A stretch of DNA of 43,104 nt from Streptococcus gallolyticus (GTDB lineage Bacteria; Bacillota; Bacilli; Lactobacillales; Streptococcaceae), in the NCBI RefSeq assembly GCF_003337175.1, contig NZ_NETH01000003.1, forward strand, positions 1 to 43,104, given 5' to 3'. Position numbers and translations under genes: made by a program. A model generated the notes under the pieces. The model saw only the letters and a program-made list of their open reading frames with translations, made no database searches and had not been told where the DNA came from. Shown here piece by piece: positions 10,009 to 19,140 of this stretch. Position 1 is the stretch's first letter. The number at the start of each line of letters is the position of its first letter.

Positions 10009-10009
10009 C

Positions 10010-11125
10010 TTATTTTCCTACAATTTCTATTAATTTTTGAGCGAGTTGTTGGACTTCGCTGATTGTATTAAGCTCTGAAAAGCTAATGCGAATAGATTCT
10101 GTTAAACGTGGAGAATCGTCACCATAAATGCTAGACAAAACATGACTTGGATCGACTGTTCCAGCAGTACAAGCAGAACCTGTTGAAACGGCAAAACCTG
10201 CTAAATCAAGTTGTGTTAAAAGAATGCCGTTGTTTTGATTTGGAAAACCGATGTTAAGAACGTGAGGCATTTTATGTTGGCCACCATTGGTATAATAATC
10301 CAAACCAGAAATACCATCAAGGAATGCTTGATGAAGTTCTTGAACGTGTTGATAATTTTCATCTTTATGAGCAAGGGCGTCAGACAAAGCTTGTGCTAAA
10401 CCAGTAATACCAATCATATTTTCCGTACTAGCACGGCGTTTCTCTTCCTGTTCGCCACCATGAAGCAAGTTATCAAAATGCTGTGGTGTTGCGTAGAGAA
10501 TACCGACACCTTTTGGTCCATGGAATTTATGAGCAGAAGCTGACAGAAAATCAGCTTTGATTTCTTCAGGAAAGACATCAATTTTTCCGACGGCTTGAGT
10601 GGCATCAACGTGGAATACGGCTTGGTGGTCTTGAAGAAGCTCTCCAATTTCTTTAACAGGAAGCAGGTCACCAGTTTCGTTATTGGCAAACATGATGCTA
10701 ACCAAAATAGTATCATCACGTAAAGCGTCAGCAACTTGTTGTGCAGAAATATGACCATTTTCAGGCTTCAGGTAGGTCACTTCAAAACCCAAGCGTTTTT
10801 CCAAGTATTCCATGGTGTGAAGCACGGAATGATGCTCGATAGCAGTAGTGATGAGGTGTTTTCCTTTAGCTTGATTAGCAAGGGCGTAACCTTTGATAGC
10901 AGTATTGTTGCTTTCGGTTGCACCAGATGTAAAGATAATGCGGCGTGGGTCAGTCTTTAAAGCTGAGGCAATCATTTGGCGGCTTAAGCGTAAGTGCTGG
11001 TTAGCTTGACGTCCAATGCTATGAATGCTTGAGGGGTTTCCAAAATCCTTGACCATGATTTCTGTCATTGCATCGATGACAGAAGGTGTGAGAGGGGTAG
11101 TAGCAGCATTATCGAGATATATCAT
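10010..11125 (-). CDS. Cysteine desulfurase (NifS/IscS class V aminotransferase)
   Basis: This PLP enzyme takes sulfur from cysteine as a persulfide for tRNA thiolation or iron-sulfur assembly. The 371-aa protein shows MIYLDNAATTPL at the start, FTSGATESNN (65-74), HVDATQAVGK (172-181) and the PLP lysine K200 in SASAHKFHGPKG. The active cysteine is C319 in STGSACTAGTVDPSHV. The spacing before that cysteine is of the group-I NifS/IscS type and not SufS-like. It lies 7 bases after prs and 1 base before the DUF1831 gene, so the three form one operon. No scaffold or thiI gene lies in the window, so the acceptor is unknown. Confidence 0.92.
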   Translation of the reverse strand: MIYLDNAATTPLTPSVIDAMTEIMVKDFGNPSSIHSIGRQANQHLRLSRQMIASALKTDPRRIIFTSGATESNNTAIKGYALANQAKGKHLITTAIEHHSVLHTMEYLEKRLGFEVTYLKPENGHISAQQVADALRDDTILVSIMFANNETGDLLPVKEIGELLQDHQAVFHVDATQAVGKIDVFPEEIKADFLSASAHKFHGPKGVGILYATPQHFDNLLHGGEQEEKRRASTENMIGITGLAQALSDALAHKDENYQHVQELHQAFLDGISGLDYYTNGGQHKMPHVLNIGFPNQNNGILLTQLDLAGFAVSTGSACTAGTVDPSHVLSSIYGDDSPRLTESIRISFSELNTISEVQQLAQKLIEIVGK

Positions 11126-11132
11126 ATACTAA

Positions 11133-12104
11133 TTAGTCCTTTGTAGCGTTATATGAAAATAATGGGCTGAGCGGTGTTTTTTCATGGATACGAATAATCG
11201 CGTCAGCAATTAATTTGCTTGCTGAAAGATAGTTAATATTTTTTGGCAAGCGTTCTTTAGTAGCGACAGAGTCAGTGACTAAAATTTCTTTAATAGGAGC
11301 TGTATCAAGGCTTTCAGCAGCACCGCCAGCAAACAAACCGTGACTTGCTACGGCATAGATTTCGGTGGCGCCATCGCGTTCGACGATTTTAGCAGCTTCA
11401 GCAAATGTTTTACCTGTGTTCAAAATGTCATCAATAAGGATAGCTTTTTTACCAGATACCTCACCGATAATATAACCTGCTTCGCGGTGAGAGTCATCTT
11501 CTGCATAGTCGATGATGGCGATTGGTGAATCAAGGTATTGTGCTAAGCTACGGGCACGTTTGATACCAGAGTTTTTAGGGCTAACAACGACAACATCTTC
11601 CCCTTTTAGGTCTAGCTCATAGTAGTATTTCGCAAAAAGAGGAACAGTAAAGAGATTATCAACGGGAACATCGAAAAATCCTTGGACTTGAACGGCATGA
11701 AGATCAAGCGTTAATAGCCGATCCACACCAGCCTTAACCAACATATTAGCTACCAATTTTGCCGTAATAGGTTCGCGTGATGCAGCGATACGATCTTGGC
11801 GGGAATAACCAAAGTAAGGAATAACCACATTAACTGTGCTTGCACTAGCACGTTTGCACGCATCAACCATAATCAAAAGCTCCCAGAGGTTATCATTAAC
11901 AGGGTAACTAGTTGATTGGATGATGTAAATATCATTACCACGGACTGTTTCTTCGATATTAATCATGATTTCGCCGTCTGAAAACTTACGTGTTGATACT
12001 TTGCCAAGTGGGACACCGACTGCGTCCGCAATCTTTTGTGCAATCTCTACGTTAGAAGAAAGAGAAAAAAGCATGAATTGTTTGTCGGCGTAATGTTCTG
12101 CCAT
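11133..12104 (-). CDS. prs: Ribose-phosphate pyrophosphokinase
   Basis: PRPP synthetase makes 5-phosphoribosyl diphosphate from ribose 5-phosphate and ATP for nucleotide, NAD, His and Trp synthesis. The 323-aa protein shows [15 protein letters not shown] near the start and [14 protein letters not shown] (about 39-52). The flexible loop has FGYSRQDR and the metal/ATP segment is [18 protein letters not shown]. The PRPP-binding loop is [17 protein letters not shown]. Streptococci often carry two prs genes, and I cannot tell which paralogue this is. AAAGGAG lies upstream and an extended -10 box lies at 12139-12147. It is the first gene of the operon and supplies PRPP for the xpt product encoded at 25.7 kb. 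Confidence 0.95.
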   Translation of the reverse strand: MAEHYADKQFMLFSLSSNVEIAQKIADAVGVPLGKVSTRKFSDGEIMINIEETVRGNDIYIIQSTSYPVNDNLWELLIMVDACKRASASTVNVVIPYFGYSRQDRIAASREPITAKLVANMLVKAGVDRLLTLDLHAVQVQGFFDVPVDNLFTVPLFAKYYYELDLKGEDVVVVSPKNSGIKRARSLAQYLDSPIAIIDYAEDDSHREAGYIIGEVSGKKAILIDDILNTGKTFAEAAKIVERDGATEIYAVASHGLFAGGAAESLDTAPIKEILVTDSVATKERLPKNINYLSASKLIADAIIRIHEKTPLSPLFSYNATKD

Positions 12105-12138
12105 GATGTAAATAAACTCCTTTAAAATTAATACTTAT

Positions 12139-12147
12139 ATTCTATCA
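12139..12147 (-). promoter_or_regulatory. Extended -10 promoter element for prs
   Basis: On the minus strand TGATAGAAT is an extended -10 box 35 bases before the prs start. The -35 region is T-rich without a clear hexamer. Confidence 0.5.
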
Positions 12148-12189
12148 AAAAAAATGAAATAATTCAGCACTTTCTCATGAAAAAGCGCC

Positions 12190-12759
12190 TTAAATTCGTT
12201 TTAGGGTCGCGCTGAATCGAGCGACTTTACTTTTAGCGTACTTGAAATCGATAGCGTGTTCGGCTAAGAAGTTGTCAAAATCTTTCTTGCCTTGTTCGGC
12301 ATTTTCAACTTCTAATTCAAGTTCGTAGTCTTTAATACCAGCGTATTGGTTGCTATCAAGTGCCATTAAACCAATTTTAGTCATGGTTTCACGGCGTGTT
12401 GTTGTAAGGCTGCCAAAGTTTTTAAGACTTGAGAGTTTAACCCCGTTTTCTTCGATAAGGTTTAGAAAATCAACATCTGGAAATTTTCCAGATTTGATGA
12501 TTTCTTTAGCATCTGCAACACTCAAATCATGGTTATATTCTAAGTTGCCGACCTCTTTTGGAATTTTTAGTGTTATTTCTGCACGGTTGGGCAAGGTTCT
12601 AATACGTAATGACATACGATTAGCCTTCATATCAAATTTTTCTGAGTCGAAGTAGTGGTTTGTCTGTGTGACTGGTGCTACGTGTGAAAACTGATTATTG
12701 AGACGATTAAATTCGTCTTTAGTGAGTAAGGTTTTGTACTCAATTTCAAGGTGTGTCAT
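12190..12759 (-). CDS. CYTH domain protein
   Basis: The 189-aa protein has the diagnostic ExExK motif at its start (E5-I-E7-Y-K9 in LEIEYKTLL). Charged strands typical of the CYTH triphosphate tunnel fold follow, including MSLRIRTLPNRAEITLKIPK (about 49-68) and YELELEVE. The family binds long polyanions such as triphosphates with divalent metals. Members are adenylate cyclases, thiamine triphosphatases or inorganic triphosphatases, and this short stand-alone type is more likely a triphosphatase. It is divergent from relQ-nadK, a neighbourhood conserved in Firmicutes, which hints at a link to nucleotide signalling. The actual substrate is not visible in the sequence. Confidence 0.85.
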   Translation of the reverse strand: MTHLEIEYKTLLTKDEFNRLNNQFSHVAPVTQTNHYFDSEKFDMKANRMSLRIRTLPNRAEITLKIPKEVGNLEYNHDLSVADAKEIIKSGKFPDVDFLNLIEENGVKLSSLKNFGSLTTTRRETMTKIGLMALDSNQYAGIKDYELELEVENAEQGKKDFDNFLAEHAIDFKYAKSKVARFSATLKRI

Positions 12760-12792
12760 AAATAAATTTCCTTTTTTTAACCATTAGATTTA

Positions 12793-12801
12793 TGGTATAA
12801 T
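12793..12801 (+). promoter_or_regulatory. Extended -10 promoter element for the relQ operon
   Basis: TGGTATAAT is a perfect TGn-TATAAT extended -10 about 90 bases before relQ. The -35 region is a T-run. It lies in the divergent interval with the CYTH gene. Confidence 0.55.
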
Positions 12802-12891
12802 TAGTTCACTATCTTAATTCTATACAAAAGTCAATTTTTTGACAAGGATTGGTCATGTCTTTTGTGGCTGGTCTATTAGGAAGGACATGTG

Positions 12892-13557
12892 ATGGACTGG
12901 GAAAAATTTTTAGATCCTTACATACAGACAGTTGGGGAGTTGAAGATTAAACTACGTGGTATTCGCAAGCAATTTCGTAAACAAAATCGCCATTCTCCGA
13001 TTGAATTTGTAACTGGTCGTGTAAAATCAGTTGAAAGTATCAAGGAAAAAATGGAACTTCGGGGAATTAAACCTGAAAATATTGCGCAAGATCTGCAAGA
13101 TATTGCAGGTGTTCGTGTCATGGTTCAATTCGTAGATGACGTTGATGAAGTTCTAGCTCTTTTGCGTGGCCGCCACGACATGACAATTGTTCAAGAACGT
13201 GATTATATCAATAACATGAAAGCAAGTGGCTATCGTTCTTATCATGTTATTGTAGAGTATCCAGTAGATACAATAGATGGTCAAAAGACGGTCTTGGCTG
13301 AGATTCAAATTCGAACATTAGCCATGAATTTCTGGGCGACAATTGAGCATTCATTGAATTATAAGTACAAGGGTGAATTTCCAGATGAAATCAAGAAACG
13401 CCTTGAAACGACAGCGAAAATTGCGCTTGAATTGGACGAAGAAATGAGAAAGATTCGTGAGGATATTAGAGAAGCACAGCTTTTATTTGATCCCGCAAGT
13501 CGAAAATTAAGTGATGGTGTAGGAAATAGCGATGACACAGACGAATATTATAGATAA
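12892..13557 (+). CDS. relQ: Small alarmone synthetase RelQ (GTP pyrophosphokinase)
   Basis: The protein is about 221 aa and consists only of the RelA/SpoT synthetase domain. It has no HD hydrolase, TGS or ACT domain, so it should make (p)ppGpp but not degrade it. The ATP/GTP-binding residues lie in [33 protein letters not shown] and [21 protein letters not shown] helical C-terminal tail (about 165-205) fits the RelQ tetramer. Starts are possible at GTG 12889 or ATG 12892, and GGAAGGAC precedes both. The first gene of a tight operon, it overlaps nadK by 26 bases. The pairing ties alarmone synthesis to NADP supply and is conserved in related bacteria. Confidence 0.93.
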   Translation: MDWEKFLDPYIQTVGELKIKLRGIRKQFRKQNRHSPIEFVTGRVKSVESIKEKMELRGIKPENIAQDLQDIAGVRVMVQFVDDVDEVLALLRGRHDMTIVQERDYINNMKASGYRSYHVIVEYPVDTIDGQKTVLAEIQIRTLAMNFWATIEHSLNYKYKGEFPDEIKKRLETTAKIALELDEEMRKIREDIREAQLLFDPASRKLSDGVGNSDDTDEYYR

Positions 13558-14368
13558 AGTGACACGAGTAGCTATCGTGGCCAATGGAAAATATCAAAGT
13601 AGGCGAATTGCTTCGAAGCTTTTTGCAAGATTCAAGGAGGATGAGCGATTTTATTTATCTAAAAAAGACCCAGATATTGTCATTTCGATTGGTGGCGATG
13701 GCATGCTGCTATCAGCTTTTCACATGTATGAAAAAAATCTTGATAAGGTGCGCTTTGTCGGAATCCATACAGGACACCTTGGTTTTTATACAGATTATCG
13801 TGATTTTGAAGTTGAAAAATTAATCGAAAATCTACATGCTAATAAGAGGCGTAAGATTTCTTACCCAATCTTACAAGCAAAAATTACCTTAGATGATGGA
13901 CGAGTGTTTCAAGTACGTGCTTTGAATGAAATTACCATTAAACGCATTGAAAAAACGATGGTGGCAGATGTTGCAATTAACAAAGTTAAATTAGAACGCT
14001 TCCGTGGTGATGGTCTTTTAGTATCAACACCAACAGGAAGTACTGGCTATAATAAATCGTTGGGCGGTGCGATTTTGCATCCAACGGTTGAAGCCTTACA
14101 ACTGACAGAAATTTCGAGTTTGAATAACCGTGTCTATCGCACACTGGGGTCTTCAGTGATTGTTCCCAAAAAAGATAAGATTGACATCATTCCTAAACGT
14201 CAGGGTATTTATACGATTTCTATCGATAATAAAACGATGCATTATAAAAATGTGTCTAAAATTGAGTACTGTATCGATAAGAAAAAAATTAGTTTTGTGG
14301 CAACGCCGTTCCATACAAGCTTCTGGGAACGTGTGACAGATGCCTTTATAGGAGAGTTGGAGTTGTGA
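13532..14368 (+). CDS. nadK: NAD kinase
   Basis: This 278-aa kinase phosphorylates NAD+ to NADP+. The catalytic GGDG motif lies in [19 protein letters not shown] (about 50-68), and the NAD-binding segment is [20 protein letters not shown] (about 158-177). The family-typical ALNEITIKR precedes it. Its start lies inside the end of relQ and its end overlaps the following pseudouridine synthase by four bases (TTGTGA). This suggests translational coupling across relQ-nadK-rlu. Length is normal for the short Gram-positive enzyme. Confidence 0.95.
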   Translation: MTQTNIIDKVTRVAIVANGKYQSRRIASKLFARFKEDERFYLSKKDPDIVISIGGDGMLLSAFHMYEKNLDKVRFVGIHTGHLGFYTDYRDFEVEKLIENLHANKRRKISYPILQAKITLDDGRVFQVRALNEITIKRIEKTMVADVAINKVKLERFRGDGLLVSTPTGSTGYNKSLGGAILHPTVEALQLTEISSLNNRVYRTLGSSVIVPKKDKIDIIPKRQGIYTISIDNKTMHYKNVSKIEYCIDKKKISFVATPFHTSFWERVTDAFIGELEL

Positions 14369-15258
14369 GATTTGATTTTGTTGCTGATCGACAAACAAAG
14401 GTAAAAACATTTTTAAAAGGTCACGATGTTTCAAAAGGATTATTAGCCAAAGTTAAGTTCAAAGGCGGGAATATATGGGTAAATGGTGTTGAGCAAAATG
14501 CCATTTATTTATTGAACGTTGGTGATGTTGTCACCATTGACATTCCTGACGAAGAAGAACATGAGACATTAATTCCTGTCAAACATGACCTTAATATTGC
14601 TTACGAAGATGAGCATTTTTTGATTATAAATAAACCGCACGGCTATGCTAGTATTCCAAGCGTTTTGCATTCCAATACGATTGCTAATTTTGTGAAACAT
14701 TATTATCTAGAGCAAAATTATCCCAATAAACAGGTGCATATTGTGACACGTTTGGATAAGGATACGAGTGGATTGATGCTGTTTGCCAAACATGGTTATG
14801 CACACGCTAGATTAGATAAGCAACTGCAAAATAAAGTCATTGAAAAACGGTATTATGCTTTGGTTTCTGGCAAAGGTGAATTAGCAGATAGAGGTGAAAT
14901 TATTGCACCGATTGCTCGCTCAGATGATAGTATCATCACACGTTGTGTGCATCCGTCTGGCAAATACGCCCACACGAGCTATGAAGTTGTGGCGCGTTTT
15001 GGTGAGGTAGCTTTGGTAGATATTCGTCTCCATACGGGACGTACCCACCAGATTCGTGTGCATTTTTCGCATATTGGCTTTCCATTGCTGGGAGATGATA
15101 TGTATGGCGGAAGCATGGATTATGGCATTACACGTCAAGCCTTGCATTGCCATTACCTTCGCTTTGTAAACCCATACACAAACGAAGAGGTTATCCAGAC
15201 CCTAAACTTGACAGATGATTTTGATAGCGTTATCATAGAACTAAATAAAAATAGATAG
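14365..15258 (+). CDS. RluD-family 23S rRNA/tRNA pseudouridine synthase
   Basis: The 297-aa enzyme isomerises uridine to pseudouridine in RNA. The catalytic aspartate is D131 in [15 protein letters not shown], and [17 protein letters not shown] and [10 protein letters not shown] are the later RluA/RluD motifs. An N-terminal stretch to about residue 60 ([20 protein letters not shown]) looks like an S4-type RNA-binding region. The start is GTG at 14365, overlapping the nadK stop. Its position in a relQ-nadK-rlu-pta run is typical of streptococci. The exact target uridine cannot be assigned from sequence alone. Confidence 0.9.
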   Translation: MRFDFVADRQTKVKTFLKGHDVSKGLLAKVKFKGGNIWVNGVEQNAIYLLNVGDVVTIDIPDEEEHETLIPVKHDLNIAYEDEHFLIINKPHGYASIPSVLHSNTIANFVKHYYLEQNYPNKQVHIVTRLDKDTSGLMLFAKHGYAHARLDKQLQNKVIEKRYYALVSGKGELADRGEIIAPIARSDDSIITRCVHPSGKYAHTSYEVVARFGEVALVDIRLHTGRTHQIRVHFSHIGFPLLGDDMYGGSMDYGITRQALHCHYLRFVNPYTNEEVIQTLNLTDDFDSVIIELNKNR

Positions 15259-15270
15259 AAGGTTAGTCAT

Positions 15271-16278
15271 ATGGTAATTCGCTCTTTATTTGGTAGTTTG
15301 CGGGAAAAAATTATTGGTAAAAACCTCAAAATTGTTTTTCCCGAAGGAGATGATGAACGTGTTCTTCGAGCAGCCGCTCGTTTGAAATTCGAGGGATTAA
15401 TTGAGCCGATTATTTTGGGAGATGCTAAGGAAATTCGCGCTTCACTGACACAATTTGGCTTTATTGATCAAAACTATATTATTATCAACCCAGCAGAATA
15501 TGATGAATTAGCTGAAATGAAAGCAGCATTTCTTGATATTCGTAAGGGAAAAGCGAAGCCAGAAGATGCTGAACGCTTATTGCAAGATGTCAATTATTTT
15601 GGTGTGATGCTTGTCAAGCTTGGTCTGGCTGACGGCATGGTCTCTGGAGCCATTCATTCAACTGCGGATACGGTTCGCCCAGCGCTTCAGCTCATCAAAA
15701 CAAAACCTGGTGTTTCACGCACTTCAGGAGTGTTCTTGATGAACCGTGCAACAACAGAACAACGTCTTGTGTTTGCTGACTGTGCGATTAATATCGACCC
15801 TACCGCTCAAGAATTGGCTGAAATTGCCGTTAACACTGCGGATACCGCTAAAATTTTTGATATTGACCCTAAAGTTGCAATGTTGAGTTTTTCGACCAAG
15901 GGTAGCGCTAAAGCACCCCAAGTTGAAAGGGTACAAACAGCAGTTAAGCTTGCTAAAGAAGCACGCCCTGATATTCTTTTGGACGGGGAATTGCAATTTG
16001 ATGCCGCATTTGTCCCAGGGACAGCCGCAGTGAAAGCGCCAGATAGTGATATTGCGGGACAAGCAAATGTCTTTATCTTCCCAGACCTTCAGTCAGGAAA
16101 TATTGGCTATAAAATTGCTCAACGTTTAGGAATGTTCGAAGCTATTGGACCAATTCTTCAAGGACTTAATAAGCCTGTGAACGATTTGTCACGTGGCTCA
16201 AGTGCTGAGGATATTTACAAATTAGCTATCATCACTGCTGCTCAAGCTCTTGATAGCAATATTAATCATGAAATTTAG
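15271..16278 (+). CDS. pta: Phosphate acetyltransferase
   Basis: Pta interconverts acetyl-CoA and acetyl phosphate, the step before acetate kinase in mixed-acid fermentation. The 335-aa protein is the short form lacking the N-terminal regulatory domains of the enterobacterial enzyme. Recognisable parts are IVFPEGDDERVLRAA (21-35), LADGMVSGAIHSTADTVRPA (about 118-137), MLSFSTKGSA, DGELQFDAA and NVFIFPDLQSGNIGYK. An AGAAGG site precedes the ATG, 12 bases after the previous stop, so it probably shares the relQ operon transcript. Acetyl phosphate levels and NAD(P) metabolism are thus linked in one transcription unit. Confidence 0.95.
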   Translation: MVIRSLFGSLREKIIGKNLKIVFPEGDDERVLRAAARLKFEGLIEPIILGDAKEIRASLTQFGFIDQNYIIINPAEYDELAEMKAAFLDIRKGKAKPEDAERLLQDVNYFGVMLVKLGLADGMVSGAIHSTADTVRPALQLIKTKPGVSRTSGVFLMNRATTEQRLVFADCAINIDPTAQELAEIAVNTADTAKIFDIDPKVAMLSFSTKGSAKAPQVERVQTAVKLAKEARPDILLDGELQFDAAFVPGTAAVKAPDSDIAGQANVFIFPDLQSGNIGYKIAQRLGMFEAIGPILQGLNKPVNDLSRGSSAEDIYKLAIITAAQALDSNINHEI

Positions 16279-16314
16279 CCAAGAACAGTTGCTTTGCTAG
16301 CTTTCTTGGCTAAA
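16274..16314 (+). terminator. Inverted repeat at the end of pta, weak terminator candidate
   Basis: TTTAGCCAAGAA (16274-16285) pairs perfectly with TTCTTGGCTAAA (16303-16314) around a 17-base loop. The pta stop codon is in the 5' arm. No U-tract follows, so it may stabilise the 3' end after processing instead of terminating transcription. Confidence 0.4.
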
Positions 16315-16330
16315 TAAGAAAAGAGGAATA

Positions 16331-17086
16331 ATGTCAAAAATTGCTTTAGTTACAGGAGCTTCTGCTGGATTTGGTGAAGCTATCGCTAAAAAATTAGTAT
16401 CTGACGGTTATCGTGTCATTGCTAGTGCCCGCCGTTTGGAAAAATTGCAGAGCTTGCAAGCAGCACTGGGGGAACAGAATGTTTACCCTCTTCAAATGGA
16501 TGTCTCACAGACACAAGCTATCGACGGAGCTTTGGCTTCTTTGCCTAAAGAGTGGCGAGGAATTGAGATTCTGGTTAACAATGCAGGCTTAGCACTTGGC
16601 TTGGATAAGGCATACGAGGCAGATTTTTCAGATTGGCTGACAATGATTAATACGAATATCGTTGGTTTGACTTATTTAACCCGCCAAATTTTGCCAGATA
16701 TGGTTAAACGTAATACTGGTATGATTATCAATCTCGGGTCAACTGCTGGTACGGTTCCTTATCCAGGCGCTAATGTTTACGGTGCTTCAAAAGCGTTTGT
16801 GAAGCAGTTTTCATTAAATTTACGTGCAGACCTTGCAGGTACTAAGATTCGCGTTACCAATATTGAACCAGGTCTTTGTGAAGGAACAGAATTTTCAACT
16901 GTTCGTTTCAAAGGCGACGATGAACGCGCTGAAAAACTCTACGATGGCGCACATGCTATTAAACCAGAAGATATTGCCAACACCGTTTCTTGGGTGGCAA
17001 GCCAACCTTCTCATGTCAATATTAATCGCATTGAAATAATGCCTGTTTCCCAATCTTTTGGACCACAACCCGTTTACCGAGATTAA
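16331..17086 (+). CDS. Short-chain dehydrogenase/reductase (YdfG-like)
   Basis: The 251-aa NAD(P)-dependent oxidoreductase has the classical SDR signature TGASAGFGEAIAK (8-20). The basic ASARR (31-35) after the second strand favours NADPH. NNAG is at 83-86, and the catalytic Ser-Tyr-Lys set is S137, Y150 and K154 (NLGSTAG, VYGASK). The pattern resembles the YdfG/3-hydroxy acid dehydrogenase subgroup that oxidises L-allo-threonine, serine and related substrates. The assignment of substrate is only by resemblance. It has an AAGAGGAAT ribosome site. The long palindromic mosaic starts four bases after its stop codon. Confidence 0.88.
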   Translation: MSKIALVTGASAGFGEAIAKKLVSDGYRVIASARRLEKLQSLQAALGEQNVYPLQMDVSQTQAIDGALASLPKEWRGIEILVNNAGLALGLDKAYEADFSDWLTMINTNIVGLTYLTRQILPDMVKRNTGMIINLGSTAGTVPYPGANVYGASKAFVKQFSLNLRADLAGTKIRVTNIEPGLCEGTEFSTVRFKGDDERAEKLYDGAHAIKPEDIANTVSWVASQPSHVNINRIEIMPVSQSFGPQPVYRD

Positions 17087-17089
17087 AGG

Positions 17090-17712
17090 GAGTGGGACAA
17101 ATAAAATCTCCAGTGGAGATTTTATTCATGAGCCTAGAAATTAAAAAGCGAATCGGTAATTTCGAAGAAATTCGATTTTCAGCAAGTCTTCATTTCTTCT
17201 TGCTGACCTAAAACGGTCTATCCCCAGAACGTTTTTGACACTTACTTCGTAAGCTTTATTTCCCGATTATAAAAGTTCCCCGAACCTTTATAACTCACCC
17301 CTGCATGGCTCGAAAGGTTTGGGGAACCTTTCGAGGTGGAAAATAGAGTCAAGCGCAGCTTGATGTCAAATGGGTTGTAAAAGCTGATTTATCAGCGTAT
17401 TAGAATCCACTCAGCAGTGATTGCTCAAACAATTGAGAATTGTTTGAGGTTGGAAATAGAGCTTGCAAAGCAAGCATCAAAACCATTGAGAATTGTTTGA
17501 GGTGGGAAATAAGCTTTTAAAGCAAGTGTCAAAAAGTGCCTAATCCTTGTGCATGGGAAACTCTAAGTTGACTAAAGTTGGTAATCGCTGTTTTAATATT
17601 TTTTGACAGCGACCTTCAACAATCTATCCCCAGATTGTTGAAGTCCAAACTACTGCGTCTTGCAAATAATAACTATATAAACAAAGAAGCTGGGTACTTT
17701 TGTCCCAGCCTC
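17090..17712. repeat. Mosaic of palindromic repeat units, about 620 bp, no gene
   Basis: The 635-base gap is almost entirely inverted repeats. Perfect or near-perfect stems are at 17100-17126 (AATAAAATCTCC), 17181-17204, 17267-17293, 17309-17335 (CTCGAAAGGTT), 17424-17448 (CTCAAACAATT), 17585-17612 and 17614-17643 (CTTCAACAATCT). Several have GGGG or CCCC in the loop; TCTATCCCCAGA occurs at 17217 and 17623. Hairpins are followed by a recurring tail of the form GGAAATA-GCTT-AAGC-TCAAAA at about 17337, 17451 and 17504, and in reverse orientation at 17234-17264. ATTGAGAATTGTTTGAGGT is repeated directly at 17432 and 17485. GAGTGGGACAAA (17090-17101) and TTTTGTCCCAGCCTC (17698-17712) are matching inverted ends. 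It has no open frame and no constant repeat-spacer pattern. Confidence 0.8.
17686..17712 (-). terminator. Terminator of the PAS-like gene, GAGGCTGGGACAAAA type
   Basis: On the minus strand GAGGCTGGG (17704-17712) pairs with CCCAGCTTC (17686-17694) with one mismatch, then TTTGTTTAT follows. The stop of the minus-strand gene is only 10 bases away. GAGGCTGGGAC-type terminators are common in streptococci, and this one also forms the right end of the palindromic mosaic. Confidence 0.6.
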
Positions 17713-17721
17713 TTATCATTC

Positions 17722-18120
17722 CTATAAATCATTACCAATAGAAGGTCCTGATGTGGTGTCGGACCAAGCAACGATAGCTTGACCAGTTTCTTTTAGATAA
17801 CTAGACAGAAGTGGTTTTAAGTCTTGAATGTAAGTTATGACACCAAGTGATTGACCAGAAGTATCTAAAATCAGCTGATAAGTTTGCGTTAAGATGGCAT
17901 CAAAACTATCTGTCGGTATTTGCAAATGTAGGCTTTTTTCTGGAGATTGATGTAGGCTTTGCCAAATCCATTCAGGAAGTTTCTCGCTTTCATTTTCTGG
18001 AAAAAATGAACCGTCAGAGCAATTATTGCTATAAATGAGCTTTAAATTGTTATCATAAAAACTAGCTCGGTAAGGAAGATGAGCCAGTAATGCTTCAATG
18101 TTTTTCATGTTATCAATCAT
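17722..18120 (-). CDS. Small PAS-like protein of unknown function
   Basis: The protein is about 132 aa from ATG 18120; TTG 18144 and ATG 18108 are in-frame alternatives and none has a clear ribosome site. It is soluble. The segment NIEALLAHLPYRASFYDNN followed by LKLIYSN resembles the PAS fold found at the end of DUF438-type proteins (pattern LPxxxxFxDxxxxxxYxS), and DTSGQSLGVITYIQDLKPL would be the closing strands. No catalytic or heme-binding residue is evident. It is transcribed opposite to its neighbours and ends in the GAGGCTGGGAC terminator. The PAS assignment is tentative. Confidence 0.65.
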   Translation of the reverse strand: MIDNMKNIEALLAHLPYRASFYDNNLKLIYSNNCSDGSFFPENESEKLPEWIWQSLHQSPEKSLHLQIPTDSFDAILTQTYQLILDTSGQSLGVITYIQDLKPLLSSYLKETGQAIVAWSDTTSGPSIGNDL

Positions 18121-18292
18121 AGCGATTTTATCAGAAAAGCACAACTAAACTGTTTGTATAATGCTATGAGGGAACTTGCATATGCATTGTCTTGATAATT
18201 CAGAGGATAATATCAGAAAACGCTAACATCATACTATCTTCTTGCTAACAAACTGTTTATGATAGATAACAAAGATAGGTTGGAGGAAAACG

Positions 18293-19132
18293 ATGAGTAA
18301 GATTATTTTTTTAGACGTCGATGGAACATTAGTGGATTATCATAATCGCGTGCCAGAGTCTGCTGTCAAAGCAATTCAACAAGCGCGTCAAAATGGACAT
18401 TATGTCTTTGTTTGCACGGGACGTAGTCGTGCAGAAATGCAGCCTGAGCTATGGGAAATTGGTCTTGATGGCATGATTGGTGGTAATGGTTCTTATGTTG
18501 AACATAACGGTCAGGTTATCATGCACCAGTTGATTTCAAAAGAGGATGCCAAAGCTATTGTTGACTGGCTACACGAACGTGGGTTGGAATTTTACTTAGA
18601 ATCAAATAATGGTCTTTTTGCTTCGGAACATTTCAAAGAAGTTGCCCGCCCAGTAATGCGACAATATGCGCTTTCTAAAGGCAAAACTGCGGTAGAAGTT
18701 GAACATATGGAAGCAGAAGATGCCCTTCATGGCTTGATTTATGGTGGTGCATTGTATCGTGATGATTTGAATAAGGTCAGCTTTATTCTTAATTCTTACC
18801 AAGACCATTTGGATTCAGTCAAAGCTTTTCCAAGTTTAAAAGCTGGAACATGGGGTGGTCGTGGTGAAACGGCGTTATTTGGAGACCTCGGTGTTAAAGA
18901 TATTACCAAAGCACACGCAATTGATGTTCTTTTGGAGCACTTGCAAGCTGATAAAAAGGATACCATTGCTTTTGGTGATGCCAAGGTTGATATTCCCATG
19001 CTAGAATATTGTGAAATTGGTGTCTCAATGGGAAATGGCGGTCCAGAAATCCTTGCTATGGCAGACATGGTAACCGATGACGTTGAGGAAGACGGACTTT
19101 ATAATGCCTTTGAAAAATTGGGATTAATTTAA
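18293..19132 (+). CDS. Cof-type HAD family hydrolase
   Basis: The 279-aa cytoplasmic phosphatase belongs to the HAD superfamily, Cof/IIB subgroup. Motif I is FLDVDGTLVDYH with nucleophile D8 and acid D10, motif II is VCTGRSR, and motif IV is AFGDAKVDIPMLEYC. The IIB cap lies between, about residues 85-190. Such enzymes dephosphorylate sugar phosphates, flavin precursors or PLP. Here a phospho-beta-glucosidase gene follows, so a sugar phosphate is possible, but a terminator separates the two genes. GGAGG lies before the ATG. Confidence 0.9.
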   Translation: MSKIIFLDVDGTLVDYHNRVPESAVKAIQQARQNGHYVFVCTGRSRAEMQPELWEIGLDGMIGGNGSYVEHNGQVIMHQLISKEDAKAIVDWLHERGLEFYLESNNGLFASEHFKEVARPVMRQYALSKGKTAVEVEHMEAEDALHGLIYGGALYRDDLNKVSFILNSYQDHLDSVKAFPSLKAGTWGGRGETALFGDLGVKDITKAHAIDVLLEHLQADKKDTIAFGDAKVDIPMLEYCEIGVSMGNGGPEILAMADMVTDDVEEDGLYNAFEKLGLI

Positions 19133-19140
19133 AACAAAGA

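Noticed and set aside
12160..12189. Terminator after the CYTH gene
   Set aside because: The GCGCTTTTTC/GAAAGTGC pairing is imperfect and no T-run follows on the minus strand, so I did not list it.
12350..12655. A 101-codon plus-strand frame inside the CYTH gene
   Set aside because: Antisense shadow of a well-supported gene, with no start signal.
17090..17712. CRISPR array
   Set aside because: Units are internally palindromic, differ in sequence and occur in both orientations. There is no constant repeat with unique equal-length spacers and no cas gene.
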